Assembly (NCBI RefSeq): GCF_000308375.1
Contig: NZ_BAFQ01000145.1
Span: 1-38,316 of the forward strand
Length of the DNA stretch: 38,316 nt
DNA from: Nocardia aobensis NBRC 100429
Lineage (GTDB): Bacteria > Actinomycetota > Actinomycetes > Mycobacteriales > Mycobacteriaceae
Reading direction: 5' to 3'
The notes under the pieces are model-generated. The model was not told the origin of the DNA. It saw nothing but the letters and a program-made list of their open reading frames with translations, and made no database searches. The position numbers and the translations under genes were made by a program. Numbering within the stretch: the first letter of the stretch is position 1; each line of letters opens with the position of its first letter. Positions 10,691-20,654 of this stretch are shown here, one piece after another.

Positions 10691-12076
10691 ATGAGCACTC
10701 GAGACACCGCAACGGAGCGACGTCCGGATTCCGCCGTCGGCCTCAACCCGGTCAAGCGCGACTGGATGGGCGCGGCCATGCGGGTCATGACGACCATTAC
10801 CGGTTCCGAACTGGCCGAGAAGTACAACCTGCGCAAGCCCATCGAACGGCTGACCTACGAGGGCACCAAGACCGGCTTCCGCACGCTCGGCGCCGCGACC
10901 CGCGCATTCGGCAAGGTATCCGGTGGTGGTAAGCCGAAGCGCTTGCCCGCCAACGAGTCCCGCAGCAAGGACTACTTCGACCTCACCCCGACCGACGAAC
11001 AGCAGATGATCGTCGAGACGGTGCGCGAATTCGCCGCGGAGATCCTGCGCCCGGCGGCCTACGAGGCCGACGGCGCGGCCCAGGCGCCCAAGGATCTGCT
11101 CGAGCGCGCCGCCGAACTGGGCATCACGCTGATCAACGTGCCCGAGGAGCTCGAGGGTGCGGCCACCGAGCGTGGCGCCGTCACCAACTCGCTGGTCGCC
11201 GAGGCGCTGGCGCACGGCGATATGGGCCTGGCGCTGCCGATCCTGGCCCCGTCGGGTGTGGCCGTCGCGCTGTCGCAGTGGGGTTCGGACGCACAGCAGC
11301 AGACCTACCTGGGCGCCTTCACGGGTGAGAACGTGCCGCAGGCCTCGGTCGTGATCAGCGAGCCGCGCGCGCTGTTCGATCCGTTCGCGCTGCAGACCAA
11401 GGCCACCCGCTCCCCCAGCGGCTACCGGATCAACGGTGTCAAGAGCCTGGTTCCGGCCGCCGCCGACGCCGAGCTGTTCATCGTCGGCGCCGAAATCGAC
11501 GGCCGCCCCGCGCTTTTCATCGTCGAATCGGATACGCCGGGTGTGGTGATCGAGGCCGATCCGAGCATGGGCCTGCGCGCCGCCGGCCTGGGCCGGCTGA
11601 TCCTGGACAACGTCGCGGTTCCGGCCGAGGCCATCCTGGGTGACGGCGACGCCGCGCAGCGCGCCGAGGAGTACGCCGACGCCGTGCGGCTGGCCCGCCT
11701 GGGCTGGGCATCGCTCGCGGTCGGCACCAGCCAGGCCGTGCTGGACTACGTCAAGCCGTATGTGAAGGAGCGCGAGGCGTTCGGCGAGCCGATCGCGAAC
11801 CGGCAGGCGGTGGCGTTCATGGTCGCCAATATCGCCATCGAACTCGACGGCCTGCGGCTCGTGACTCTGCGGGGTGCGTCACGCGCGGAGCAGGGACTGT
11901 CCTTCTCCCGAGAGGCGGCGCTGGCCCGCAAGTTCGCCACCGACAAGGGCATGCAGATCGGCCTGGACGGCGTGCAGCTGCTCGGCGGTCACGGCTACAC
12001 CAAGGAACACCCGGTCGAGCGCTGGTACCGCGATCTGCGGGCGATCGGCGTCGCCGAAGGTGTGGTCCTGATCTGA
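10691..12076 (+). CDS. fadE24: acyl-CoA dehydrogenase, FadE24-like
   Basis: This is a flavin acyl-CoA dehydrogenase subunit of 461 aa. ATG 10691 gives MSTRDTATERRPDSA, about the length of FadE24. An extra N-terminal segment of about 95 residues precedes the dehydrogenase N domain (LTPTDEQQMIVETVREFAAEIL). The central beta domain and C-terminal helices follow, with LLGGHGYTKEHPVERWYRDLRA. The protein ends soon after GVAEGVV, without the Q-x-Q-R-x-I-A-R tail found in fadE23. The stop is 46 nt before fadE23. Related genes pair to form heteromeric enzymes, so a complex with FadE23 is likely. Substrate unknown. Confidence 0.9.
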   Translation: MSTRDTATERRPDSAVGLNPVKRDWMGAAMRVMTTITGSELAEKYNLRKPIERLTYEGTKTGFRTLGAATRAFGKVSGGGKPKRLPANESRSKDYFDLTPTDEQQMIVETVREFAAEILRPAAYEADGAAQAPKDLLERAAELGITLINVPEELEGAATERGAVTNSLVAEALAHGDMGLALPILAPSGVAVALSQWGSDAQQQTYLGAFTGENVPQASVVISEPRALFDPFALQTKATRSPSGYRINGVKSLVPAAADAELFIVGAEIDGRPALFIVESDTPGVVIEADPSMGLRAAGLGRLILDNVAVPAEAILGDGDAAQRAEEYADAVRLARLGWASLAVGTSQAVLDYVKPYVKEREAFGEPIANRQAVAFMVANIAIELDGLRLVTLRGASRAEQGLSFSREAALARKFATDKGMQIGLDGVQLLGGHGYTKEHPVERWYRDLRAIGVAEGVVLI

Positions 12077-12122
12077 TCCGGGTCTCCTCGACCCCCTGAA
12101 CCGTATTGATGGAGACATTCCG

Positions 12123-13361
12123 ATGATCAATCTCGAACTCCCCAAGAAGCTGCGGGCCAGCGCCAACCAGGCCCACCAGGTCGCCGCCGAGATCTTCCGC
12201 CCCATCTCGCGCAAATACGACCTGGCCGAGCACGAGTACCCGGTGGAGCTCGACACCATGGCCGCCATGGTGGAGGGCCTGGCCGACTCCGGCACCCAGG
12301 ACATCTCCGGTGCCACCGGCGGCCGCAAGGCCAAGTCGGGCGACGAGGCCGGCGACAGCCACGCCACCGAACTGCTCGGCAACAGCAACGGCGGCAATAT
12401 GTCGGCACTGCTCAACGCGCTCGAAACCTGCTGGGGCGACGTCGGTTTGATGCTGTCGATCCCCTATCAGGGGCTCGGCAACGCGGCCATCGCCGCGGTC
12501 GCCACCGACGAACAGCTCGAGCGCTTCGGCAAGGTGTGGGCGGCGATGGCCATCACCGAACCGTCCTTCGGTTCGGACTCCGCAGCCGTGTCGACCACCG
12601 CGGTGCTCGACGGCGACGAGTGGGTTCTCAACGGCACCAAGATCTTCGTGACCGCCGGTTCCCGCGCCACCCACATCGTGGTGTGGGCCTCGGTCGACAA
12701 GTCCAAGGGCCGCGCGGCCATCAAGTCGTTCGTGGTGCCGCGAGATGCCAAGGGCCTCACCGTTGCTCGCCTCGAGCACAAGCTCGGCATCAAGGCCTCC
12801 GATACCGCCGAACTGCGTCTCGAGGACTGCCGCATTCCGGCCGACAACATCCTGGGCAGCCCGGAAGTCAACGTGGAGAAGGGTTTTGCCGGGGTCATGC
12901 AGACCTTCGACAACACCCGCCCGCTGGTGGCCGCCATGGCCATCGGCGTCGGCCGCGCCGCGCTCGAGGAACTGCGCACCATCCTCGAGGAGTCCGGCGT
13001 GGAGATCTCCTACGACATCCCCGCCAACAATCAGTCCGCCGCCGCCGCGGAATTCCTTCGCATGGAATCGGATTGGGAAGCCGCCTACCTGCTCGCCCTG
13101 CGCGCGGCGTGGATGGCCGACAACAAGAAGCCCAACTCCCTCGAAGCCTCCATGTCCAAGGCCAAGGCCGGCCGCATGGGCACCGACGTGACCTTGAAGG
13201 CCGTCGAACTCGCCGGTGCGGTGGGTTACTCCCAGCGCACCCTGCTGGAGAAGTGGAGCCGCGACTCGAAGATTCTCGACATCTTCGAAGGCACGCAGCA
13301 GATCCAGCAGCTGATCGTGGCACGGCGTGTGCTGGAGCTGAGCAGTGCGCAGCTGAAGTAG
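12123..13361 (+). CDS. fadE23: acyl-CoA dehydrogenase, FadE23-like
   Basis: This 412-aa acyl-CoA dehydrogenase starts at ATG 12123 with GGAGA upstream. Visible are the substrate and FAD blocks ([27 protein letters not shown]) and a C-terminal catalytic Glu in [20 protein letters not shown], at the position of the active-site base in medium-chain enzymes. It follows fadE24 as in M. tuberculosis, under the same twin palindromes. The catalytic base in the canonical place suggests this is the active subunit of a FadE23-FadE24 pair, which is an inference. The gene ends just before a strong terminator. Confidence 0.92.
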   Translation: MINLELPKKLRASANQAHQVAAEIFRPISRKYDLAEHEYPVELDTMAAMVEGLADSGTQDISGATGGRKAKSGDEAGDSHATELLGNSNGGNMSALLNALETCWGDVGLMLSIPYQGLGNAAIAAVATDEQLERFGKVWAAMAITEPSFGSDSAAVSTTAVLDGDEWVLNGTKIFVTAGSRATHIVVWASVDKSKGRAAIKSFVVPRDAKGLTVARLEHKLGIKASDTAELRLEDCRIPADNILGSPEVNVEKGFAGVMQTFDNTRPLVAAMAIGVGRAALEELRTILEESGVEISYDIPANNQSAAAAEFLRMESDWEAAYLLALRAAWMADNKKPNSLEASMSKAKAGRMGTDVTLKAVELAGAVGYSQRTLLEKWSRDSKILDIFEGTQQIQQLIVARRVLELSSAQLK

Positions 13362-13375
13362 GTTCGGGACAACGA

Positions 13376-13410
13376 AAAACCGGTGTGGGTTCACGACCCA
13401 CACCGGTTTT
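13376..13410. terminator. bidirectional rho-independent terminator
   Basis: The arms AAAACCGGTGTGGGT (13376-13390) and ACCCACACCGGTTTT (13396-13410) pair perfectly over 15 bp with a 5-nt loop and T-runs at both ends. It separates the converging fadE23 and giant repeat-protein genes and can serve both strands. Confidence 0.9.
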
Positions 13411-13530
13411 CTCGTCTGCGGGCAGGACGTTCCCGCTCTCGGGACGTATCCACGGTCGAGCGCGCACGTCTGTGGCTGCCGTCGAGCAGGCGTGCGCGGA
13501 ACGACGGCCCACCGGTCTTTCGCGGGTGCG

Positions 13531-16500
13531 TCAGGTCTTGGTGGGTGGGGGGTTGGAGCCGTTCGCGGGGCCGGTGGTGGCGAGTCGCTGCCAGGGGTGC
13601 GAGCCGGGTGGGGAGACGCCGAACTGCCAGCGATCCCCAGGGCGATAGTTCGCCGGGACGGCGGTGGGCTCGGCGACGGGATTCGAGTCGGCACTCGAAT
13701 TCGCCGCGTCGGCACCGGGATTCGCGGTCTCGCCGGAACCGGAGCTGTGCGCCGAGGTCGTGCCCGATCCGTGGCCGGAAGCCGAGGTAGTGCCGGAGCC
13801 GGACCCCGACGCGTCACCGGAGCCGGAACCCGAGGCATCGCCGGAACCGGAGGCCGAACCGTCACCCGAACCGGACCCCGAAGCATTGCCGGAACCGGAG
13901 GCCGAACCGTCACCCGAACCGGACCCCGAAGCATCGCCGGAACCGGAACCGGAACCGGAGCCGGATCCGTGACCGTGGCCCGAGCCCGATCCCGAACCGT
14001 GGCCTGAGCCAGAACCCGAACCGTCACCGGAGCCTGAACCCTCGCCGGAGCCGGACCCCGAACCCTCACCGGAACCAGAACCCGAACCGTCACCGGAACC
14101 AGAACCGTCACCGGAACCGGAGCCCTCACCCGAACCGGAACCAGAACCCTCCCCCGAACCGGACCCGGAACCCTCACCCGAACCGGACCCGGAACCCTCA
14201 CCAGAGCCGGAACCAGAACCCTCGCCAGAGCCAGAACCCTCACCGGTGTCGGCGGCGGGTGCGGGGGCCGGCGCGGGTTGCGGCGCTTGCGCGACGGCGC
14301 TGTCGTCGTAGTAATACGGGTCCTGGCCGCTATCGTCCGGTCCCATGCCGGATCCCATGGACATCATGGTCATGGCGGCCATCGCGGCGCCCAGCAGGTT
14401 TCCCATACCGCCCATCGGATCGGCACTCATGCCGCCACCGCCGAAAACGCCGCTGCCGAGACCGGTCCCCGGGGACAGTTGGCTGGGATCTTGGGCGAGG
14501 CTGCCGGAACCATCGGAGGAAGAACCGTTGTCCGGGAGCGAACCGGGGGTGGTCGGCTCGGAACCCGGCGTGGTCGGATCCAGGGAGGTCGGGTCGTTCG
14601 ACCACGCGCCGTCGTTCGGTGCCGACCCCGACGAGGACGGGCCCAGCTGTGTCGGCGTCAGAGCAGAGGGCGAAGTCGGCGTATACGAGTAACCGGAGGG
14701 CGCGGTCGGGCTCAGCAGAGTCGGCTCGGTAGCCGTACTCGGAACGGTCGGGGTGATCGGCGCCGGAGACCCCGAACCGGATCCGGATCCCGAACCGGAG
14801 CCGCTGCCTTCACCCGATCCGTCGCCCGACCCACCGTCGTCGCCCTGGTGCCCCCACGGCGACCAGTGGTTCGAGGCGAAATAGCCGACGGCACCGATGG
14901 CAGCGGCCCCCAGAAGAAGCTTCTTGCCCTTGCCCATCTTCTTCTTGTCGGGGTCGTCGTCATCGTCGTCGGACTTCTTCTTGTTCTTGTCGTCCTTGTC
15001 CTTGTCATCGGCGGCCTTGTCATCGGTGCCTTCGGACTTGTTCGCGCTTTCCGCGTCGCCGGAGTCCTTCTTGCCCGAGTCGTCCGCACCGTCCTTCGCC
15101 GAACCGTCGACATCGTCCTTGTGCCGTCCGGCCGCGTTGTAGCCGTTTTTGTCGTAGCCCTCCCGGTTGAACCCCGCCCGGTTGTATCCGTCTTTGTCGA
15201 AGCCGTTCGGGTCGTATCCGTTCTCGTCGTAGCCGTCTTTATGGGCACCGGAGCGGTCATACCCGTCTTTGTCGAAACCGCCTCGGTCGTACCCGTCCTT
15301 GTCGAAACCGCCCCGGTTGTACCCGTTCTTGTCGTACCCGTCCCGGCTGTACCCGCCACGGTCGAATCCGGCCCGGTCGTACCCGTTCGGGTCGTATCCG
15401 TTCTCGTCGTAGCCGTCCTTGTGGGCACCGGAGCGGTCATACCCGTCTTTGTCGTACCCGCCTCGGCTGTAGCCGTCTTTGTCGTACCCCGCTCGGTTGT
15501 ACCCGTCCTTGTTGTACCCCTCCCGGCTGTACCCGTCCCGATCGAATCCGTCCTTGTCGTACCCGTCCTTGTCGTAGTCGCCCGGCTTGCCCGCCTCACC
15601 TTCGCCTTTGCCCGAGCCGCCCTTCCCGTCGCCGCCGCTGCCGTCGTCGCCCTTTCCCGAGGTGCCGCTGCCACCGGATTCTCCGTCGCCACCCGGACGA
15701 GCCGCGGGGTTTTCAGGTGGTCGTCCCAGTGGCGGCGGTGTCGTCCTCGGCGTGCCATCCGGGTCCCGTGGAAGGGGCGGCTCATCCGCATTCCGCGGCC
15801 CGGGTGGAGCCGGGGTGGACGGGCCCCCATCCGAATCTCCGCCGCGCCCCTCGCCGCCTTTTTCGGCCCCCGCCGACGGAGCTCCCTCGCCCCGGCCTGG
15901 CGAACCCTTGGCGGGGTCGCCTGGCACCGAGGCCCTTTCCGGTCCACCAGGGGTCTGCTCACCCGTCGGCGGCTGCGGTGCAACCGGCGGCTCCTCCAGG
16001 CTGATCTTGTATGCCTTCAGACGCGTGTCGACATTTTTGACGAAGTCGGCGAAGTCGCCGCCGCTCTGTCGGGTGACTCGCAGCGCGTCATTGATCGCGA
16101 TGTGCACCCTGTTCTGAGGAACGCCCTCAGGAAAGTCGTATCCCGCCACCAAGCGAGCTACGTCGTCGGCGCTGGCGATCCCCGCCCGGCCGCTCCACAC
16201 CTCTTGTAGCAGCGGCACACCACCATCGGCGCCCGCCTTGGCCCTCGGAGACGAACCGTCCGCCCCGCCATTCGGCTTGTTGCCCTCGGGCCCCGCAGGA
16301 TCTCTTCTGCCGGCGCCGGCGTTCGGATCGTTCGGCTGATTGTCAGCGCCTCGCCTACCTGCCTGTGAGGAGCTCGCATCACTGCCTGCCTCACGGGGCG
16401 CAACAGCTCTCTCGGGGTGCAGGTTTCCCTCTCTGTCGTACCCGGCCCTATTGTATCCCCGCTCGTTGTACCCGTCCCTGCCGTATCCCTCCGCGTCATA

Positions 16501-18759
16501 CCCGAGCCTGTTGAAACCGTGGTCGTCGTAGCCGTCCTCTTTGCAGCCCCACTTGTCGTAACCGTTCTCGTCGTACCCGTGCCGGTCGTATCCCTGCTCG
16601 TCGTACCCGCGGCTGTTGTATCCGTCCTCGCCGTACAGGCCCCTGTTCGCGCCGGGGCCGGACGTGTCCTCGGACGCCCTCGGCACGGCCCCGGCCTCCG
16701 CAGTTTCCCCCGCCCTCGCCTCACCAGGCGATGGAACCGCCTGGGACTCGCCCCCCTGATTCCCGGGCACCTCCTGCACGGGCGGGGTTCCACCCGACGA
16801 CGAAGCCTCCGCAGGCTCTGCCGAGGGCGTAAACGGCGGGGGCTCAGGTGCTTTCGGAGACAAGGGGGTGCCGAGCCCATCACCCGAACCCACGTCCGGC
16901 TCCCCTGCCTTCGCGGGCCCCGTCGATGGCTCTCCCTCACCCGAGCTCCCCGTCCGCGAAGCCCCCTCGGACTCACCCCACGGCGACGGCTCAGGCTCAC
17001 CCCACGGCGACGGCTCGGGCTCACCCCATGGCGATGGTTCGGACTCGCCCCACGGCGACCCTTCCCCCGTTCTGCCCGAGGCAGAACCTGCCACCGGTTC
17101 CCCCGGAGCCACGCCTCCTCGTGGCTCGATCGGAGGTTGCGCACCTTCCGGCCTGACCGATGCCGGACCTGCGCCCGTTTCGCCGCGCGGCGAGACAGCT
17201 GCGGGCGGTCCGGATTGCGGCTGTCCGCCAGTTCGAGGACCGGAAGCGGTGGCGCGACCGCCGTCGCCGGCGCCACTGCCCTGTGGTGCTGCCGGCTGCC
17301 CTCCCGGCGCCGGAGTCTCCGCCGCTGCACGCGGCGGGGTCGCCGGAGCCTGCTGGCTGCCCTCCGCCGACGGCCGCACTCCGTGACCGCCCGGATCGGG
17401 AAGGGATGCAGGCACACCAGCAGGATCCGCACTGCCCTCACCCAACGAAACCCGTAGCGGCGCGGCCCCTTCCCGCTGCGAAGGGGCAGGGCCCTGACTC
17501 GGATCGCCCGTTACGCCGCCGGCCACCTCCGGATCCCCCGCCGCGCTCTGCAGCTTCCCCCTGGGGCCTCCCGCGTTGAACGCATTGGGCCCTGACGGAT
17601 TATGGGGGTCCGCTGCGGCCACCAGACCGAATTGATCGCCGCGACGGCCGGACGGCGAGGCGATGGCGGAGTCGAACGGGTGCAGCTCGCCTCGCGACGC
17701 CGGGGGAGGACTACTGGAGGGGCGGCCGGCCGCACCTCCACCACCGGTGCTCGGTGCGGACACCGACGGCGTTTCCGACAACCTCGGCGCCCGAGCCCCA
17801 CCTGCCGCGCGGCCGGCCGGAATAACCGAACCGACGAATCCGCCACCGAATCCCGCGACCGCTGCGTCCAGAAGGGCGTCCCCCGAAATCTTCCCGCCGC
17901 TGATCAACGCGTTGGCTCCGACGCCCACCACGCTGCCCACCAGACCGCCACCGACACCGACTATCAGGGTGGGCACAACTCTGCCGGCGGTCGCACCGGC
18001 TCCGCCGGCGAATCGCTGAAACAATCGGCCCGCACGTGGCGCGGCGTATATACCGAATGCCGCACCGGCGAGACCTGTTACGCCGCCGAGCAGCGCTTGT
18101 TTGCCGACACTGCCGAAGTCGATTTCGTCCCGGCGGTGATCGATGTATTTCTGCGACATCTGCGCGGCGAGATCGACACCACCACCGAAGACCGCGCCTA
18201 TCCCGGCGATTTTCATGAAGGGAGCAGACAGCCGGGCAACCCGCGCCATCGGGATGAGAGCCCGCTTGGCCGCGGATTCGGCCCCTATTCGTTCCACCCA
18301 GGCCAGCAGCCGGTTCCGGGCAGCCACTATTATAGCTTCGCTGCGAGCCCGGTCCGCTGCCGCTTTGAGCGGGCCGCCGACGAAGATGTCCGTCGCCACC
18401 ATCGCCACCATCGCGACGAGGGTCCAGATTATTCTCCATTTCGTGTATTGATAATTTCCGCTGGCGGACGACGTGAACGCGGCCAGATTCTGCCCGTAAT
18501 CATGCGTATTGCTGATATCCGCCAGCATCGGGCGATTCCGGAGATCACCTTTCTCGGATTCGGTCATGCCCGACAGGGCCAGACTTTCCATCGCGGCGAG
18601 GCGGTCCAAACGGGGCCCCAGGTTCTTCCAGCGTTCCATGCAATCGGATATGCACTCCGACGTCGCGTATCCGATATCTTCGTCGAACTTGGGAAAACTC
18701 TCGCCGGCGACCCCTTTGACCGCCCAGTCCGGAAGTTCGGGCGGTAACCGCAGGGTCAC
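13531..18759 (-). CDS. giant T7SS-type repeat protein with CpnT-like N-terminus
   Basis: This protein of about 1742 aa starts at GTG 18759 ([12 protein letters not shown]); GTG 18807 would add 16 residues. The N-terminal 100 residues resemble the WXG100-like domain of CpnT-type proteins ([30 protein letters not shown]). A hydrophobic segment (about 110-129) and Gly/Ala-rich helices follow to residue 320. After a Pro/Ser/Gly linker come pentapeptide block 1 (707-778), a compact region (849-920) and block 2 (1060-1216). A Lys/Asp-rich stretch, one membrane helix (about 1280-1298), a Met-rich segment and a (Ser-Gly) tail (1502-1672) complete it. No toxin domain or downstream immunity gene is seen. 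It lies 57 nt after the WXG100-like gene. A surface or secreted scaffold role is inferred. Confidence 0.8.
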   Translation of the reverse strand: MTLRLPPELPDWAVKGVAGESFPKFDEDIGYATSECISDCMERWKNLGPRLDRLAAMESLALSGMTESEKGDLRNRPMLADISNTHDYGQNLAAFTSSASGNYQYTKWRIIWTLVAMVAMVATDIFVGGPLKAAADRARSEAIIVAARNRLLAWVERIGAESAAKRALIPMARVARLSAPFMKIAGIGAVFGGGVDLAAQMSQKYIDHRRDEIDFGSVGKQALLGGVTGLAGAAFGIYAAPRAGRLFQRFAGGAGATAGRVVPTLIVGVGGGLVGSVVGVGANALISGGKISGDALLDAAVAGFGGGFVGSVIPAGRAAGGARAPRLSETPSVSAPSTGGGGAAGRPSSSPPPASRGELHPFDSAIASPSGRRGDQFGLVAAADPHNPSGPNAFNAGGPRGKLQSAAGDPEVAGGVTGDPSQGPAPSQREGAAPLRVSLGEGSADPAGVPASLPDPGGHGVRPSAEGSQQAPATPPRAAAETPAPGGQPAAPQGSGAGDGGRATASGPRTGGQPQSGPPAAVSPRGETGAGPASVRPEGAQPPIEPRGGVAPGEPVAGSASGRTGEGSPWGESEPSPWGEPEPSPWGEPEPSPWGESEGASRTGSSGEGEPSTGPAKAGEPDVGSGDGLGTPLSPKAPEPPPFTPSAEPAEASSSGGTPPVQEVPGNQGGESQAVPSPGEARAGETAEAGAVPRASEDTSGPGANRGLYGEDGYNSRGYDEQGYDRHGYDENGYDKWGCKEDGYDDHGFNRLGYDAEGYGRDGYNERGYNRAGYDREGNLHPERAVAPREAGSDASSSQAGRRGADNQPNDPNAGAGRRDPAGPEGNKPNGGADGSSPRAKAGADGGVPLLQEVWSGRAGIASADDVARLVAGYDFPEGVPQNRVHIAINDALRVTRQSGGDFADFVKNVDTRLKAYKISLEEPPVAPQPPTGEQTPGGPERASVPGDPAKGSPGRGEGAPSAGAEKGGEGRGGDSDGGPSTPAPPGPRNADEPPLPRDPDGTPRTTPPPLGRPPENPAARPGGDGESGGSGTSGKGDDGSGGDGKGGSGKGEGEAGKPGDYDKDGYDKDGFDRDGYSREGYNKDGYNRAGYDKDGYSRGGYDKDGYDRSGAHKDGYDENGYDPNGYDRAGFDRGGYSRDGYDKNGYNRGGFDKDGYDRGGFDKDGYDRSGAHKDGYDENGYDPNGFDKDGYNRAGFNREGYDKNGYNAAGRHKDDVDGSAKDGADDSGKKDSGDAESANKSEGTDDKAADDKDKDDKNKKKSDDDDDDPDKKKMGKGKKLLLGAAAIGAVGYFASNHWSPWGHQGDDGGSGDGSGEGSGSGSGSGSGSGSPAPITPTVPSTATEPTLLSPTAPSGYSYTPTSPSALTPTQLGPSSSGSAPNDGAWSNDPTSLDPTTPGSEPTTPGSLPDNGSSSDGSGSLAQDPSQLSPGTGLGSGVFGGGGMSADPMGGMGNLLGAAMAAMTMMSMGSGMGPDDSGQDPYYYDDSAVAQAPQPAPAPAPAADTGEGSGSGEGSGSGSGEGSGSGSGEGSGSGSGEGSGSGSGEGSGSGDGSGSGDGSGSGSGEGSGSGSGEGSGSGDGSGSGSGHGSGSGSGHGHGSGSGSGSGSGDASGSGSGDGSASGSGNASGSGSGDGSASGSGDASGSGSGDASGSGSGTTSASGHGSGTTSAHSSGSGETANPGADAANSSADSNPVAEPTAVPANYRPGDRWQFGVSPPGSHPWQRLATTGPANGSNPPPTKT
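13740..14255 (-). repeat. Ser-Gly low-complexity coding repeat
   Basis: This DNA encodes a tail of repeated G-S-G-E-G-S-G-S and G-S-G-D-G-S type units in the giant protein. On the plus strand it reads as runs of ccggaaccgga and ccgaaccgga. Such sequence is prone to slippage, so length may vary between strains and assembly errors are possible here. Confidence 0.85.
15113..15582 (-). repeat. G-Y-D-x-x pentapeptide repeat, block 2
   Basis: About 31 tandem 15-nt units encode G-(Y/F)-(D/N)-x-x, for example [15 protein letters not shown] and GYDEN. A higher-order copy is visible: about 70 nt at 15203-15274 recur at 15383-15454, exactly 180 nt (12 units) away, with few differences. It includes the odd unit GAHKD. 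The frame stays intact throughout, so this is coding repeat and not CRISPR. Confidence 0.9.
16427..16640 (-). repeat. G-Y-D-x-x pentapeptide repeat, block 1
   Basis: About 14 units of 15 nt encode [40 protein letters not shown] and so on. Units here are more diverged than in block 2, which suggests this is the older block. One unit carries the only Cys of the block. Confidence 0.88.
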
Positions 18760-18816
18760 CGAATTCGTCCGTTCGCGTTGACAGCCACTCGCTGCCGGTC
18801 CGTCCACATGACGCGG

Positions 18817-20451
18817 CTACACCCGATCAGGGGGAAAGGTTTTCGCGCTGTGACGTTTCGCGGTAGTCACGAGCAGCCGGTGCAGGACGCGCGCCGGGGC
18901 GACGGCCTTTCCCACATCGAGCTGCACCTCGGCGAACGCGTCGGCCAGCGCCCTTCCCGGTTCGAATCTGCCGTGCGGGAAGCCGTATCCGCTCAACCGA
19001 CCGCGCCACCGCCGGTAATCGGTGACGACGACGCCGAGCGGAGTGGCGAACCGGCTGTCGCCGCACTCCGCCAGGTACTCGGAAATCAATGTCCGTTGCG
19101 ATATGGCGTGGGCGCGCAGACCACCTGTCACATCGAGGGCATGACCGAGTTCCCGGACGACGGTGGAATACAACGGTCTCCCGGCGGAACCACGAGAAAT
19201 GCCGCCACGCTCGGTTTCCGCGGATATCTTCCGAGCGAGCGGGTCCGTGTTTCTGGCAGTCGCCACGTTCAGAATCAGGCGCTTCACCCTCGGGATGTCG
19301 TCGCCGTCGTCCGAGCCGCGAACCCAGTCGAGCCGCGTGACGGCGTCCCCACATTCGGCGATCGCGAATTCGGGGAGGTCGAGGTAGGGGTGGGCGGTGA
19401 GTACGTCGTCGAGGGCCTGTGCGATTTCGCGCAGCGTATCCAGTGCGATTCCGGGGGTGTCGAACCCGCTCACCTGTAGGCCGTGGCGTCTCATGAGCGC
19501 CTCGGCGAGTTCCCGCCCTTCGTCCGACGTCGCATGCCGTGCCTCGACCCGCTTGTCGTCGCGCCGAACACGTTTCGGAGTTCCCGGAGCGCCTTTCGCC
19601 GGGGCCTTCTGCGACCCGGGCGTACTCGGCCGCCCTCCGCGCGGCGATGGAGCCGAAACCTTGCGTGCCGGTTCGGACCTCGGGCCGACACTGTCCGAAC
19701 GGCCCGACCACGGTGTGTTCGACCGTTGCGATTCCGGGGAACCCGGGGCGTCTACCTTCTGCGATGGTGCGGTCTCCGGAACCGCCCGCGACGACGGGCC
19801 TTTGGCGTCCGATGGGGGAAGCACCCCCGACGTCGGTGGCGCGTTACCCACCGACGGTGCCGGAGCGTCGGACAGGCCGGTCCCTGCACCGGACATCGCC
19901 GACGGAGAATCCGGCGTAGCGTCCGACGACGCCGCCGGCTGATTCTGCGCACCCTGGCCGGCTGCACCTGCCGACGAAAACGGCTCGGCCGCAGCACCTC
20001 CCGCCCGCTGGGCCGCGGATGGCACGGAGGCTCGGGAAACCGGAGCGGCGGAGTTCGGCGAACCGGCCACATCCGGGGTCGGGGACTCCGGCCGACCAGC
20101 CGTGAATCGTCCTGTGTCCATGGGTGTTTCGCGATCGTCGCCCGCACCCAGAATAGAGGTCCTGCCGTCCAGGTCCGCTTCCTCGAAACGACCCGCGAGG
20201 CCCGAAAGCAGCTTCCCTTCTTCGGCCAGCGCCCCGAGTGTGCGATTCATGTTGTCGAGCAGGGTCCGGGAGTCGGGCTCGAACGTCTTCGCGAAGGTGT
20301 GGCCGGGTTCGTCGTCGCCCCAGAATTTGCCGACCCTCGCGAAGTGGTCGCGAAGCTCGTTGTAGATCTGGCGAGCCTCGCTCGCTATCGACTCGTACTC
20401 CTGGACGACAGCGCGGAGCCGAGCCTCGTCGATCGACAGCTCCTGCCCCAC
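18817..20451 (-). CDS. WXG100-like protein with metallopeptidase-like C-terminus
   Basis: This 544-aa protein starts at GTG 20451 with GAGGTGG 5 nt upstream; in-frame starts at 20460 and 20556 also exist. Residues about 1-100 are a helical hairpin with the WXG turn (RVGKFWGDDEPGHTFA, Trp44), as in T7SS targets. A Pro/Ser/Ala-rich linker runs to about residue 290. The C-terminal 240 residues resemble the HExxH-metallopeptidase-like domain found in actinobacterial secreted toxins (STVVRELGHALD, LSGYGFPHGRFEPGRALADAFAEV). The first zinc His is Arg433 (RELGH), so peptidase activity is doubtful. It ends 57 nt before the preferred giant-gene start, and the two are likely co-transcribed. Secretion by T7SS is inferred. 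Confidence 0.8.
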   Translation of the reverse strand: MGQELSIDEARLRAVVQEYESIASEARQIYNELRDHFARVGKFWGDDEPGHTFAKTFEPDSRTLLDNMNRTLGALAEEGKLLSGLAGRFEEADLDGRTSILGAGDDRETPMDTGRFTAGRPESPTPDVAGSPNSAAPVSRASVPSAAQRAGGAAAEPFSSAGAAGQGAQNQPAASSDATPDSPSAMSGAGTGLSDAPAPSVGNAPPTSGVLPPSDAKGPSSRAVPETAPSQKVDAPGSPESQRSNTPWSGRSDSVGPRSEPARKVSAPSPRGGRPSTPGSQKAPAKGAPGTPKRVRRDDKRVEARHATSDEGRELAEALMRRHGLQVSGFDTPGIALDTLREIAQALDDVLTAHPYLDLPEFAIAECGDAVTRLDWVRGSDDGDDIPRVKRLILNVATARNTDPLARKISAETERGGISRGSAGRPLYSTVVRELGHALDVTGGLRAHAISQRTLISEYLAECGDSRFATPLGVVVTDYRRWRGRLSGYGFPHGRFEPGRALADAFAEVQLDVGKAVAPARVLHRLLVTTAKRHSAKTFPPDRV

Positions 20452-20654
20452 TTCGACCACCTCGCTCCTGTTGCCGACGCCGACGATTCTCCGTCCCTTC
20501 TCCCCCGTTTCCCACATCTGGGAAAGCCGGCGGTGTGCTGCTTGGATGGAAAGCACACTGTCGACACAGGCCCGTTCGCACGGCGAACGGCGGAAACGGA
20601 GTGCAACCGCATGGGTGGGGCAAGCCGGCCGGAATCCGAGGGCGGGATCCGGTA
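20452..20654. promoter_or_regulatory. divergent promoter region of the T7SS-type module
   Basis: This 203-nt gap lies between the start codons of the WXG100-like gene (minus) and the YbaB-like gene (plus), so promoters for both must lie here or nearby. No convincing -35/-10 pair or palindrome was recognised. Confidence 0.4.

Noticed and set aside
11817..14243. Minus-strand open frame of 808 codons
   Set aside because: It runs through the terminator at 13376-13410 and antisense to both fadE genes. Its first part is the giant gene's repeat DNA in another frame.
13531..14300. C-terminal toxin domain and immunity gene in the giant protein
   Set aside because: The last 250 residues are Ser-Gly repeat plus a Pro/Asn-rich end, and the gene is followed directly by a terminator.
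15113..15582. CRISPR-like periodic repeats
   Set aside because: The period is 15 nt with no spacers, and the frame is open throughout. It is a protein repeat.
14278..16209. Plus-strand open frame of 643 codons opposite the giant gene
   Set aside because: It is the antisense reading of the pentapeptide and Ser-Gly DNA. Its valine-rich repeats come directly from the repeat units, and it has no start signals.
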